A stretch of 64,000 bases of DNA from Amylostereum areolatum (Eukaryota > Basidiomycota > Agaricomycetes > Russulales > Stereaceae), in assembly GCA_012932865.1 (NCBI GenBank), contig SAXG01000089.1:62001-126000 (forward strand), given 5' to 3'. Position 1 is the first letter of the stretch. Each line of letters starts with the position of its first letter. Below, one piece after another: positions 19,678-31,702 of the stretch. The position numbers were made by a program, and so were the translations under genes. A model generated the notes under the pieces. It made no database searches, was not told the DNA's origin, and worked only from the letters and a program-made list of their open reading frames with translations.

Positions 19678-22600
19678 AAGGGTCCAAATCGTTTGGCAGC
19701 AAGCTTAGCTTTCGGCCTCGTTGTCTTCAGGTTTTTGCCTTCGAGCCAGACCTTGTCTCCAACGGCGAACAGTGTCGATTTGCTGATCATGTCACCATTG
19801 TAGTGCTTCATTAAGTCAGATGCGAGGGCAAGGCTGGCTTTGATCTCCTGTCGGACTTCTTCAAGTTGACAGAGGCGTTCTTCAACTGCAGGGACCTTTG
19901 AGGACGGGTTTACGGATGGGTACATCTTGGGGAGGAAGCCGTAGAGGACTTCAAAGGGAGCCTTTCCAGTAGCTGCATGGGTACGGGAGTTGTGAGAAAA
20001 CTCGAAGAAGGGCAACCACTTCACCCAGTCATCTTGACGGTAGTTGCAGAATACTTGCAGGAACTGCTCAAGGTTCTGGTTCTCGCGTTCGGTCTGGCCG
20101 TCTGTCTGTGGGTGATACGCTGTGCTAAGGGCAGACTTGATTCCGAGCTTCTCATTGAGTGTACGCATTACCTGCCCAGCAAATTGGGGTCCACGATCCG
20201 AGATGATCTTGTCCGCTAAGCCATAGTGTCGGTATACCTTATCGAAGAGAATGTCGGCCGTGCCGTCGCTGGTGATCTTCGTTGTACATGGGGTGGTAAC
20301 CACCATCTTGGTGAGGCGATCGACCACAACGTTGACGGCATTATAGCCTTCGCAGTCAGGGAGCTCGACAATGAAGTTGGTAGAGATGACGCCAAATGGT
20401 CGATCGGGTACTTCGTTCGGGATCATGTCGACGTGGGGTCGGCTGCTCTGTGTCTTTGTTGACTGGCAGGTTTCACATCCTGCTACGAAATCGCGGATGA
20501 AGACAGACATGCCAGGCCACCAATATTCACGACTCACAAGTTCGTAAGTCTTGAAGCGACCAGGGTGTCCAGCCAGGGGCGATTCATGGTACATTTTGAC
20601 AATGTCGCGTCGCAACTCGTCATCTGCAGGGACATATACCTTTCCTCTAAACAGGATCAGGCCTTCTTCATAGTTCCACTCTTGAAGGTTCTTGACGAGT
20701 GTACGTGGTCCGTTTCGTAAGATGGCGTCCAGGGCTTGAACGACCTCGATGTCCTTGGTTTTGCAGTCGCGGATACGTCATCGGAGTTCGACATCGCCGA
20801 GGGAGGTTACTGCTCCTGGCCTTGTTGCGCGTACTTGGAAGTACTTGGGGTCAAGCAAGACGCGCTCCTTGTTGTCATTTTCAACACCATCCTTGTGATC
20901 GGGTTGTCGAGACATTGGATCCGGGCGATGGGATATTCCTGGTTTGTGAATGAGCGAGAAGTCAAATCAAGTGAGGAATAGAGCCCAATGTGCCTGTCGG
21001 CGGCTCAGCTTCTGTGCCATCTTGAAGTGCTCCAGGTTCTTGTGATCTGTCCAGATTTCGACGGTGTCAGGGGCGCCTTCGAGGTAGTGGCACCAGGCTT
21101 TGAGCGCACGGATGATCGCAAGTAGCTCCTTGTCGTAGATGTCGTAGTTCCGTTCCGGTTCCGATAGGGCCTTGGACAGATACGCCACTGGATGCCAGTG
21201 ACCGTTGTCGCCTTTCTGCGAGAGTATACCTCCAGTAGCAAAGTCCGAGGCGTCGACTTCAACGAGGTAAGGCTTCTTTGGGTCAGGCATGACCAAGACG
21301 GGGGAGGAAGTAAACGCAGCTTTCAGTGCGTCAAACACAGTTTGGCAGTCCGTCGACCAGTCCCATGTGCAGTCCTTCTTTGTCAGGTCAAATAGGGGTC
21401 GTGCAACCTTGGAGAAGTCCTTGATGAAACGTCAGTAGAAGTTGCCAAAGCCGAGGAAGGATTGCACATCTTTGACCATTTGTGGTGTCGGCCAGTCCTG
21501 AATACCTGCTACCTTGACGGGGTCCATAGTGATCTTGTCGTGCGAGATGATGAGTCCGAGGTATTCAACAGAGTCTTGCTCAAAGACGCATTTCTCCGGT
21601 TTGAGGAAGAGGTCGTTGTCTTGCAAACGCTGCAGAACCTGCCGCACTATGGCACGGTGTTCGTCCATGGTGCGAGTGAACACCAAGATGTCGTCCATGT
21701 AGATAATGACCTTGCCCGAGTCGATGAGATCCTTGAACAGTTCATTCATCATTGCCTGAAACGTTGCAGGGGAGTTCATAAGTCCGAAAAACATCACCGT
21801 AGGTTCAAAGAGACCGCAATTCGTCTTGAACGCAGCCTTCCACTCGTCGCCTTCCTTGATGCGGACGTTGTTGTAGCCCCAGCAAACATCCATCTTTGAG
21901 AAGATCTTTGCACCTTTGAGACGGTCGACAATTTCAGAGATCAGTGGCAAGGGGTATTCATTCTTGACAGTGCCCTTGTTTAATTCTCGATAGTCCTGTA
22001 CAGGACGCAGCTTTCCATCCTTTTTCTTCACAAAGAAGAACGGACTCGCCTGAGGTGACTTCGATGGGTGGATATAGCCCTTCTTCAGGTGGTCGTCGAG
22101 GAAGGTGTCGAGTTCGATCTGCTTGGAAGGTGAGAGGGGGTAGATTTTGCACGGTTTGGGTTCAAAGCCGTCTTTCATGTCGATAGCATGGTCCCATGGT
22201 CGTCGGTCAGGAAGTCGCTCGGAGGTTTTCTTGTCGAATACAGATGCAAAGTCGCGGTACGGAGGGGGGACTAAGTCTTCGAAGGTTTGCGGGCGTGTGT
22301 TCTCTTTTGAATGCTCTACAAGCTCCTGCGCTTTTGTAAAGCCCGCGCGGATGGGTACTGCATCTGGATTAGGACCATCGGTTTCAGGGAGGATTCCAGC
22401 GCGGCGTAGTCCATTGATCTCCCAGTCTCGGAATACCATGGGCCGCTCGTCGTCATCCTCAGTGAAGAGTCGTGTAGGTAGAGGGGAGCGATGGACCATG
22501 CGAACGCGAACACCTTTGACTCTGTGTGCAGGAATAACATAAGTGGGGACTGGGGTCCAGGACACATATATCGGCTCTGGGAAGGGGTCGTCCAGAACGA

Positions 22601-23251
22601 GAGGTGTCCTTGGGGTTTTACCTGCTTCAACCTTACGCTGTGATTGGACCGATGATGGTTTCCGTGGCTTGGTTGCGAGGTTTGTCACAGGAGGTTTGGA
22701 CAGAGTGCACGAGGGAGGGCAGCGGAGCATGTCAACACGGTCTCGTTGCCAGTCTATGGTGGGATTGTGCTCGTCGAGCCAGTCTGTTCCAAGGATCATG
22801 TCGTGATCGCCGATGTCGGTGATGAAGAACTCAGCTTCTTCCTCATGGTACGCCTTTGAATCTTGCGAGTATATCCGGATCCGCTGGGTCGTTGTGTCGC
22901 GTACCCAGCCCATGATGTTCTCGGTGCCATCCACATTATGCATGGGGAATGGGTTTTCTAGTCTTCTTGTGGTAAGCTTCTTGCGTTCAACGAAGCTTCG
23001 GTTCAGGATAATTCCTTCTGCGCCGCTATCAAGCAGCGCGTCTGCGTCGATTTTTCTTTTGGTAACTCGTCCAATCAGCTTGACCTTGAGCATGATCGAT
23101 GGTGTTTGCCTGTTCTTGGTGACGGTAGACAGATACAAACACGGGGGATACGATTGCTCACAGGTATGCATGGATGATAATACAGCGAAACAATTCGACG
23201 ATGATACCAAAAGTCCTTTGCCTCCACCAGACGACACGACTGGGGGGCGTT

Positions 23252-24836
23252 TCAAAAATCCTGCGATTCCAGGATGTCCTTCAACAGTGCTACTGCCTTC
23301 TCCTTGCCTTCCGCGTCCAGATCCTTCAGCTGGCGAGTGATTGCCGCGATGGTTTTGGACGGGTCGGGAGCTGCTTTCGCAGTGGGTGGAGCCGTGCTCG
23401 TCAGTGGGGGAGGGGCCTTAGATCCAGTCTCCACTGCGCCTACCCATCGCGCGCTCGAGTCGCGGTTGGGGCAGTCGCGGGAGACGTGACTGGCCTGTCG
23501 ACACATGAAGCACCTGCCCTCACGCATCATCTTTGCGTGCTCGTCGTCTGTCAGCTTTGCAGGGCGGGTCGAGGTGTTGGTGAAGGCGCCGACTCGGCGC
23601 GACAAGGAGTCGTTGGCCGAACCATTCGAGGTGAGCGCGACAGCCCCCTTGGACTGACTGCTCTTCCTCTCCGGGTTCTCCTCGAGCCATTGGTGGTTGA
23701 TGCGGCGGGCGCGCTCCTTCCACTCCGCGAGGTCAGTGGGGAATGGGTACGACCGGGCCACCTGCTTGTAGAGTTCTCGCTGCAGTCCTTTCTTGAAGAA
23801 GTGGATCAGCGCTTCCTCGTCATACTCCGTCATAGTTGCCAGCAGTTCAAACTCGGTGATGAAGTCAGTGACGTCCCGAGTTGTTAAGGACGGTCCTTAT
23901 CACGTGACAAGCAGCTCAGGCTACAGTACTCGTGTGTGTGAGAAGTGGGATCAGGTGATCCAGATGTCTCGGTTTATGCGAAGGTTGAAGTCGATAAGCG
24001 AAGCAGTAAGTCTTCACAGAAGACTTAGGCGAGCTTTCGACTTAGTTACGTTAGGCTCTCTTTAGTAGCTTTAATAGGAGGTTCTATTTAGAACAGTCCT
24101 GTATTTACAAAGAGAACGAGCTGGGGAATAGCTCGTTCGTTGAGCCTCCTTTTATAAGAAAGGAGGTCGAGTAAACATATGTACATTGAGCGACGGTTGT
24201 ATCAAGTATCTACGGGGACGAGACTGTGGCACCGTCGTGGCTATGCCGTTGAGACGGTGACGATCTGTGGCACCGTCGTGGCTATGCCGTTGAGACGGTG
24301 ACAATCTGTGGCACTGTCGTGGTTGCGTCGTTGAGACGGTTACGAACTGGGGCACAGTCGTAATCCGTCGTTTTAGCGACGTCCTTCCGAATAAGGTAAG
24401 GGAAAATGAGATACCTTATCGGAGTTGTAACACGAGTAGTCATTGTGAGCTCGTTGATCTTACGCTGGGCCTCCATCTTCGGTTCGATGGGTACGAAGTC
24501 CCGACCAAACCTGTCCGAAAGCTCCTTGTAGGTGCTGTAGTGGAGCTTTGGGGGTGTTTCGCCGGAGTCCTCGGCTTCTTCCTTCTTGTCCTCGTCGACA
24601 AAGAGCTCCATGCGGCGGTGCGTGGCCCAGGAGTTCGCTGTGTCTCCCTCCATCAGGCTGAGGAGGAGCATCATCTTGGCATCATCTGTAGTGTAAACAT
24701 CTTTGTTAACACGAAGGAACATGCGGAGCTCTAGGGAAAATCGGAGGGTGTCGCGTCTGTCGCCCTTGAAGGGCTTCGGCTTGGGGCCAAGTTCGCGCTT
24801 GGAGGCGGTCGAGGGTTTGGTTTCTTCGTCGGGCAT
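23252..24836 (-). pseudogene. Gag of element D, split by a solo LTR
   Basis: The frame from ATG 24836 encodes the same Gag as element G (KPFKGDRRDTLRFSLELRMF; zinc knuckle CFMCRQASHVSRDC) but is broken at 24437 by the solo family-3 LTR and resumes at 23881. Gag ends at TGA 23252-23254 in the context GGATTTTTGA. Confidence 0.92.
23882..24432 (-). repeat. Solo LTR, family 3, TSD CGAGT
   Basis: 551 bp, TGTTAAGGACGG to GAGTTGTAACA on the + strand, flanked by CGAGT at 23877-23881 and 24433-24437. It contains four imperfect direct repeats of about 36 bp (near 24215-24340) built on the phrase GTTGAGACGGT. It was left by LTR-LTR recombination of a full insertion. Confidence 0.95.
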
Positions 24837-26037
24837 TTTGTCAGCGGGGAGGGCAACATCGAGGGATCGGGTGAAGGCTGCTTCTTGTTGGCGTCGGAGT
24901 TCCTTGCGATGTTCTTCAGCTTCGTCAAGCTCGATTTGGACTTCGCGCGCGACTTGGAATTCGAGGGGTGTGATGAGTTCCTGGTTGTGTCTCCAAACCC
25001 AGAGATCCTGAACAGGGTTTGCACTAGAGGGTTGCCACTCAACTACTGTACGCCCTGGTGTTCCTTGCCGGTTCCGTTGATACGCGTATCACTTCCTGGT
25101 GACGCTGTCGAACTTGAATCCCCTGGGGGGGAAGAGGACAGTGGATCGGCGGGGCGGTGGGGAAGAGGATGCGGGTGGATCAAGGAAGGCGGTAAGGACG
25201 TCGGTTGCAAGGTCAAAGTCTTCGTCTGTGAGATAGTTGCCTCCTTGAAAGTACCAGTCTTGCCTGCTTTCTTCGGGAGGGTTGTGGGCCCAATGTACCG
25301 GTCTCTTGGTGTCTAGGGAGGTGAGGACGGAGTACTCGTATGGACAATAGTTGCGGAAGATACCCGGGGAGAACACGGGGGTGGGGGGATGGGTGAAGGT
25401 TTGGGAAGCGATGGTTCTAGAAGAAGTCGGCCGCGACGGGGTGACGACCGAGGAGTTTCTGGGTGAGGTAGCCGGCTTTTACAGCCTGGCGGATCTTGTG
25501 TTTGAGGTGACAGTGGCGGAGGGTCTTGCCCTTGATAGTGGGACGGAGGACTGGTGGCGGGGTGGATTCCGGTGTAGGGATTGCGAAATTGTAGACGGTG
25601 GGGAAGTTGTGTCGGATGATCAATGGAAGTAGATGGGTGTTGGAACAGGTGTGCCAGGTGGGGGAGTGAATTGAGAACTCAAACCGGTTCCGATCTACGT
25701 CAAAGCACGCAACGACACGAGCGTAGAGGCAGAGGATTGTCTGCCTACCGTGATCGTGATTCCAGCGCCACTCGTATATGCGGCAATTGACTCCGTGGAC
25801 CTTCCAGGTATGTTCCCTACAGAGGAGTTCGAGAGCTCGTATGCGATCAACGGTGGCCGCGTTTGCTTGGGGCCAGGGGAACGGGGCGTTGCGATCGGGG
25901 TTGAATGCTTGGAGATTGAAGGTGAGAAGGATCGGTTCGGTGGTGGGTTCCAGGGTGGGGGTTTTTAACGTCGTAGAGACGGCAAGGGGGGTATAGGGGA
26001 GAGGGGTGCGAGGTAGGCGTAGGGTAGACTGTCCAGG
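24837..26037 (-). other. Nearly ATG-free leader of element D with conserved leader ORF
   Basis: Between the 5' LTR and the gag ATG lie two open stretches homologous to those of element G. The first (26037-25417) ends PVAADFF-TAG. The second, in the gag frame, has one TGA where G has Trp (25103-25105) and a frame change near the C-runs at 25380-25390. Only one ATG (near 24857) occurs in about 1.3 kb of the sense strand. The ORF products share blocks such as PESTPPPVLRPTIKGKTLR with G in spite of extensive nucleotide divergence, which points to protein-level constraint. Confidence 0.6.
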
Positions 26038-26460
26038 TGTCAGAAACACAGTTTATGAGACCGATGGAACCGCCTAAGTCGCGACGATGGGAGGAGCAAG
26101 AGAGAAAAGATGGATTCGAGAGTGTCAGGCCTAGGGTAGTGCAACGTGCGCTACAGTACCGTATGACAAGATGGACAGTCTAGGGAAAAGGGAAGAGAAA
26201 CACTGTCCTTATATACAAGTGGGAACGATGGTGCGATGCAATGCAATAGTGGTGCGAGCGGGGGGAACAATAAGAAAGGAGTCATGGGGCGGAGGACGAA
26301 GGTCCGTAGCAATGATGTCATAGATAAGGATGCGGAACCCCGCTCGGAAGTCCGGGCAATGACGTCGTTGAAGCATGTGATGCAAGGGAAAGTCATGTGC
26401 CGTGACGCGTCGCGTGTACGAGGTCTGCAAACGAAGAGAGAAATGGAGCGATCCGTGACA
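26038..26460 (-). repeat. 5' LTR of element D
   Basis: 423 bp. The minus strand has TATATAAGGAC followed by TAGACTGTCCA at the predicted start of transcription. The complement TGGACAGTCTA starts 2 nt past the LTR end (26035-26025). Confidence 0.95.
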
Positions 26461-26507
26461 GGAGTTGGTGGTGGGAGAAGGAGGAAGGAAGTCATGAGAC
26501 GGGATGT

Positions 26508-26600
26508 CGCGACTTCCCGTTTGGCGATGTGCGTCGGCAACTGCCGGAAACTGCCCAGCCACGGCAGTTGCCCGCACACATCGCCAAATGGGAAGTCGCG
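26508..26600. repeat. 93 bp near-perfect palindrome
   Basis: Outer arms CGCGACTTCCCGTTTGGCGA (26508 on) and its complement ending 26600 match apart from one or two bases. Inner arms GGCAACTGCCG / CGGCAGTTGCC are exact. It could fold into a long hairpin or be a small MITE. Confidence 0.75.
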
Positions 26601-26611
26601 TTATTCCTTTT

Positions 26612-26755
26612 CCTTCCTCCGACCACCCTTCTCCGACCACCCTTCTCCGACCACCCTCCTCTGACCGTCCTCCGACCCTCCTCCGACCGACCTCCGACTG
26701 ACCTCCTCCGACCGACCTCCTCCTCCTCCCCTTCTTCCGACCACCCTGCTCCGCT
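26612..26755. repeat. CT-rich tandem repeat (CTCCGACC units)
   Basis: Degenerate copies of CTCCGACCACC and CTCCGACCGAC in tandem. Strongly strand-asymmetric (pyrimidine-rich on +). The following bases up to about 27490 are GC-rich without a gene that I can support. Confidence 0.7.
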
Positions 26756-27489
26756 CCCCCGCTCATGGTGAAAAAAAACACACCCATCGGCATGCAACAG
26801 CTCACGAACACTGAAGAGTTCTAAAACAGAGAGTCGATGGGCATGCTCGGCGAGGGCTTCATTTGGTGTGTTGTCCCCGCTCGCTGCTCCCCCCATTCCC
26901 TCACTCTCCCTCCCCCCTTTCCCCTTGCAGCCCTCTGCCCCCGTCGTCCGCATGCGCTCCCAACGGCACTCTTGCAGCGCCGCAGCGCTCCCCACTCGCT
27001 CCCCCGCATCTAACAACATGTTCCGGGGCACCAGCGCATCCGCCCAACCCCCAGTGAGCCCCGCTGCCCCCTCTCCTCTCTCCCTCTCCCTCACCCCGTA
27101 TTGCAGAGTGCCCCGCGACACCCCCTATGCTCACGCCGCCACTGCTGCCGTCCTTTTGTGTTGGACGGTGCACTTTGCATGCCAATGCACCCCCATCCAA
27201 GGTGTTCCTTTATCCCTTTTCCGCTCTCCGCATTCGTGCGCCCTGTTCCGTCCGCCGTCGCCACCCCCCACTTTCCTTGAGCGTGCCACCCACCGACCCA
27301 TTGCCACGGCATCCAGGCCCAGTATAGATTCTGGGGGCCGTGCACGGGCACGTGAACCAGTGACCGCATCGCATCTGCTACGTTGCGCCAATCAGCAGGA
27401 TCGGAGCCGGTGGCAGTCGAGCGCACGCGAGATGTTGAAGTGCGTGTGTGCAACATGCAACACTGACAAGTCCATGCACAGTACTTGGT

Positions 27490-28065
27490 GAGCGTGTGAG
27501 CAGTATATGGTGGGTGTGCAGCAGTTGGAGGCAGGAGCAAGTGTGAGCAGCGGTGCCGCTGTGGTCGGCGACAATCCTTGGCCTCGCCGACACCTCCTGC
27601 CCCATATGTGAACACATATCACATTCCCGACGACTTCAAAGGTCCCGACGTCCCCAAGGTGTCCAATGGTCCCGATATCTCCGATGATTCCGATGGTCCC
27701 AATGTGTGTCTCCGAAGATTCCGATGGTCCCGATATATCTAACATGTCCGATGGTCCCAATGTGTCCGATGGTCTGGATGGTCTTGACATGTCCGATGGT
27801 CCCGATGTGTCCGATGATCCCGACACATCCAACATCTCTGATGACTCTAACAAGTGTGTGCACAGGAGATGGTGGCAAGCTTGTTCAATGGCAGTGTACA
27901 CATGTGCAGTACATGTGGGTGTGTAGCAGTCAACAGCAGGAGCAAGTGTGAGTAGCAGTGCCACCACTATCAGTGACAATTGTTGGCCTATCCTCCACCT
28001 GCCTTGTCTAACAACTCCGAAGGTCCCGATATCCCCAATGGTCCCAATGTCATATTTACAGGGGG
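27490..28065. repeat. Diverged tandem duplication with TCCGATGGTCCC minisatellite
   Basis: A stretch around 27490-27660 (GTGTGCAGCAG ... GGAGCAAGTGTGAGCAGC) recurs with many differences at about 27905-28050. Between them lie many copies of a 9 or 18 bp unit of the form GATGGTCCC/GATGTGTCC. No coding function is apparent. Confidence 0.6.
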
Positions 28066-29687
28066 TTGTGTAAGTTATTGTCAATAAATGGGTCACTCAC
28101 CTCTATCCCTAGCACTGTCCCATTTCCAGGATTGTGCTGCTAGTGGAAGTCCTTGGACTGCTGTGAGAGCCTAAGCTAGCTCATAATGCTATTCATGGTG
28201 GTTAAAAGTCAAATTACACCCTAAAATACTGGGGGAAGGTTTATTGAATGTCCCGGGTTCTTCATAAGAAAACACTCTTCCTGCACCCAATTTCACTGAA
28301 GTGTCTTCAGTTGGCTGACATCACTCCTCTATTTCCAGTCAAACAATCCTCCAATGCCCATCTTCTTCCATCTCTTATGCATCATCTTTATTGCTATACT
28401 CGGCTGTGGTAACACTTCTTGGGAGCCTGTCATCCCGCCGGATATCTTCCAGTGAATCAGATTTTAATAAATTTCAGAGGTGACATAGTGGTCCTGAGGT
28501 CCTAGATATAGTAGTGTTGGGTTGGAGCCTCATGGAGTACTGTAGTATCTACAATCCAGACTCATGTGGGGTATGAGTAGGACATTCCATATATACCATA
28601 TGGGTTATGAGTTTGTACTAAATTTGCTACTAGATGTGAGATATACTCATTGTGAGGAAGGAATTATTCCTCAACATTTGTGTGGGCGCGGGAATCCAAT
28701 ATTGCATAGCTTTATATATCAGCAATGGTGGTTGAAGGGGTTTGTGGAGGCCTTCATTGGTGGTGTTAGGATGTTTGGTGCTTTCTGTGAGTACCTTATA
28801 CCACTCAAGGATATTAGCCCCAATATGAAGAGCATAGTCAACATTTGCCTGTTTGAGTTTGATCGGTTAGAGACAGTCGGAGATTTTTGGAGATACTGTA
28901 GTTTTTTGACCAAGTGTTCATTTTTTTCCAGAAATTTTGGAATTAGTGCCCACCAGTGAACCTTGATTTCTCATCGGAGCTCATTGGCGGGGTTCCCAGA
29001 AATCCAGTGTTACGTGTTACAAACAGTTGGTCAAAAACTATAGTAAAGGTTATACTTATACCTTTCACCTTTTTGCAAGTTTGCTAGACTTGTGTTGCAC
29101 TTGTTTCTATTTAGGCCTCAGGTTAATTTCATGCTGGGGATAGGTTACACAAAAGGGAGACTTGGAGTTGTCCAGGCTTAAGCACTGAATGAGTTCCATG
29201 CTCCGAAGCACTGTGAGAAAAAGTCAAGTGTTGGAGCTGTTAGTTTACACAACCTAACCCCGCTACTTGATTCTATGACACATTGCTAGTATACTATGCA
29301 AGACATAAAAAAACTTATCACAACTTTATACATGTTCAAAAAATATCGGAGCTGATGGAGATGGTATGGAGAAGTTGGAAGAGATGGTGGAGTGTGAGGG
29401 TGAGGCGTATTAAATACTCTCATTGCATGTCCATAATCCTCTGCAGACTCTGGCAGGGAGGTTAGATTAGTTGTAAGTAGGCCCTTGACCTGTTGTATGA
29501 GTATATAACTGGGCTATCAGATTATCCTCTGATTAGTAGTATAGTCGAAGATGTGACATGAGGAATTGTCGGAGGTGACAGATGAGGTAGAAATATGTGA
29601 TTACAAAGGAATGTCAGTGCTCACTTGGGTCAGTGGAGAAGGGTTTTTACTACTTCCGAGTAAATGAATACTCCAACATCATGTAAC
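28066..29687. other. AT-rich region with one doubtful ORF
   Basis: The base composition drops compared with neighbours. One open frame at 28564-28959 (+, 131 codons; phrases such as EYLIPLKDISPNMKSIV) has no family I recognise and could be a transposase relic. Short matching ends GGTTGTGTAA (about 28070) and TTACACAACC (about 29250), in opposite orientation, hint at a decayed DNA transposon. No promoter, intron or RNA gene could be supported. Confidence 0.25.
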
Positions 29688-30662
29688 TGTTACAACTCCG
29701 ATAAGGTATCTCATTTTCCCTTACCTTATTCGGAAGGACGTCGCTAAACGACGGATTACGACTGTGCCCCAGTTCGTAACCGTCTCAACGACGCAACCAC
29801 GACAGTGCCACAGATTGTCACCGTCTCAACGGCATAGCCATGACGGTGCCGCAGATCGTCACCGTCTCAATGGCATAGCCACGACGGTGCCACAGTCTCG
29901 TCTCCGTAGATACTTGATACAACCGTCGCTCAATGTACATATGTTTACTCGACCTCCTTTCTTATAAAAGGAGGCTCAACGAACGAGCTATTCCCCAGCT
30001 CGTTGTCACGGATCGCTCCATTTCTCTCTTCGTTTGCAGACCTCGTACACGCGACGCGTCACGGCATATGACTTCCCCTTGCATCACATGCTTCAACGAC
30101 GTCATTGCCCGGACTTCCGAGCGGGGTTCCGCATCCTTATCTATGACATCATTGCTCCGGACCTTCGTCCTCCGCCCCATGACTCCTTTCTTATTGTTCC
30201 CCCCGCTCGCACCACTATCACATCGCATCGCACCATCGTACCCACTTGTATATAAGGACAGTGTTTCTCTTCCCTTCTCCCTAGACTGTCCATCTCGTCA
30301 TACGGTACTGTAGCGCACGTTGCACTACCCTAGACCCCGGCACTCTCGAATCTATTTTCTTCTCGCTCCTCCCATCGTCGCGACTTAGGCGGTTCATTGG
30401 TCTCATAAACTGCGTTTCTGACACTCGTTCTCTTTGTAAATACAGGACTGTTCTAATAAGAACCTCCTCTTAAGCATACTAAAGAGAACCTAAGCAATTA
30501 CCATCGAAAGCTCGCCTAAGTATTCCGCGAATACTTACTGCTTCGCCTATCGACCTTCACCTTCGTACAAACCGAGACGTCTGGATCACCTGATCCCACT
30601 TCTCACGCGTAAGAGTACTGTAGCCTGAGCTGCTTGTCACGTGATAAGGACCGTCCATAACA
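29688..30662 (+). repeat. 5' LTR of element F, interrupted
   Basis: Starts TGTTACAACTCC, ends CCGTCCATAACA, about 550 bp without the family-1 solo LTR at 30004-30423. Two nt past its end is AGAACGAGCT (30665-30674), complementary to the AGCTCGTTCT found 34 nt downstream of TATAAAA in the intact 3' LTR. Confidence 0.92.
30004..30423 (+). repeat. Solo LTR, family 1, TSD CTCGT
   Basis: 420 bp, TGTCACGGATC to TTCTGACA, flanked by CTCGT at 29999-30003 and 30424-30428. The target lies within the predicted transcription start of the host LTR. Confidence 0.95.
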
Positions 30663-31314
30663 CTAGAACGAGCTCTCCTCTACATTAGCTCACCCTACAG
30701 TTTGGCGCAGAGCGTCAAACAAAACACCCACCACGGAGTCAGCGGAACAACCCGCTGAAAAAAGACCATCAGATTTTGAGATCCCTCAACTCCAATCAAA
30801 CTGCAGTCGAGAATTCCCCAACGGAAACGAAGATCATCGCTGGACATTTGATCCCTATAATCTCATTTTTTACTACGACGGAGCCCTCATCGCAAAGGAA
30901 AGCAAAGGGACATACATATACCAGTGGAACCCACCCATATACAGATACAACCTTCCCCCAGCAGCAGAATACTACAAAGATAGATCCAAAAGAGAACAGG
31001 AAGACGGAAGCTACGACAACTCACATTGGAAGCGCCCAGATTATTCAAGACCTCATATCGGGCCCCTCTCATCAGAAGAACTCTGGAAACACCTGGACGC
31101 ACAGAAAGTTGAAGAGAAGCCTTACACCGGGAATATTAAGGACTACTGGGAATTTGATCCAGATACCGACACAGCCGATACAACAACCGAACCACAGAAC
31201 CCTCAAACCGAACTCCAGCATCCTCAAGAACCCGCAACAACCACACCGCCTCCAGAGGAAACCGCGCCAGAACCTAAGAGAACTATATCAAGCCCCCAAA
31301 TTAAGTCCGATTCC
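30663..31314 (+). CDS. 5' half of gag of element F, no ATG
   Basis: The gag frame is open from the LTR end to the insertion point and has no methionine codon. It encodes a Tyr/Trp-rich stretch (FYYDGALIAKESKGTYIYQW) and a Pro/Thr-rich stretch, and continues in phase at 48820 after removal of the ATTCC-flanked insertion. The homologous leader in element E is also open and Met-free up to the same point. Where translation starts is unclear. Confidence 0.6.
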
Positions 31315-31477
31315 TGTTAAGGACGGTCCTTATCACGTGACAAGCGGCTCAGGCTACAGTACTCGTGTGTGTGAGAAGTGGGATCAGGTGATCCAGACGT
31401 CTCGGTTTATGCGAAGGTTGAAGTCGATAAGCGAAGCAGTAAGTCTTCTCAGAAGACTTAGGCGAGCTTTCGACTTA
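31315..31477 (-). repeat. Truncated 3' LTR of element E
   Basis: Matches the first 163 bases of the family-3 LTR as read on the + strand (compare 48264 on) up to TTCGACTTA, where the Plavaka terminal repeat begins. Confidence 0.9.
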
Positions 31478-31702
31478 CATCAGCAACTTGACACATTTTG
31501 TTTCAAGGTTGTGGTGACTTGACACCGTGTTTTGAGCATTGGACAGTTGGCTGAACTTGGGGGAGCGACTTTTATTGGCCAATACACCCCAAACTAAAAG
31601 TACTGATGCCAATGCCTCAACTTCACCTGATAGATATAGAGATTCCCAACTCAATCTCAATTCAGTTACAATTCGAACAAGTTGCCAAGTACACGGAGTG
31701 AT

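Larger units (their letters stand above)
17872..23261 (-). pseudogene. Pol of element D, interrupted by an insertion and three TGA stops
   Basis: Protease (LLDSGAEGIIL), reverse transcriptase (VIIYMDDILVF), RNase H, HHCC and integrase domains and chromodomain are all present and closely match element G. The frame is stopped by TGA at 21432-21434, 20967-20969 and 20778-20780; the last two replace CGA in G. The 1290 bp element at 18388-19677 sits between integrase and chromodomain. The C-terminal frame ends inside the 3' LTR at 17872. Pol begins in the -1 frame at the heptamer GGATTTT (23261-23255). Confidence 0.92.
17517..26460 (-). mobile_element. Ty3/gypsy chromovirus, family 1 (element D), TSD GGAGT
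   Basis: Complete element with LTRs at both ends, flanked by GGAGT at 17512-17516 and 26461-26465. Order on the minus strand is LTR, leader ORF, gag, pol, purine tract (AAA plus seven G), LTR. It is interrupted by a 1290 bp Plavaka-like element in pol and a 551 bp solo LTR in gag. The LTRs differ at about five sites, and pol has three CGA-to-TGA stops relative to element G, so it is older than G and inactive. Confidence 0.95.

Noticed and set aside
26209..27491. Overlapping ORFs of 60-200 codons on both strands
   Set aside because: They lie in LTR sequence, the palindrome and CT-rich repeats; composition explains the lack of stops.
28564..28959. Possible host gene of 131 codons
   Set aside because: Kept only as a doubtful ORF: AT-rich, no recognised family, no splice or promoter signals.
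30700..30720. TTTGGCGCAGAGCG stretch resembling a tRNA primer-binding site
   Set aside because: It is about 40 bases downstream of the LTR, whereas the complementary self-priming segment sits 2 nt from it.
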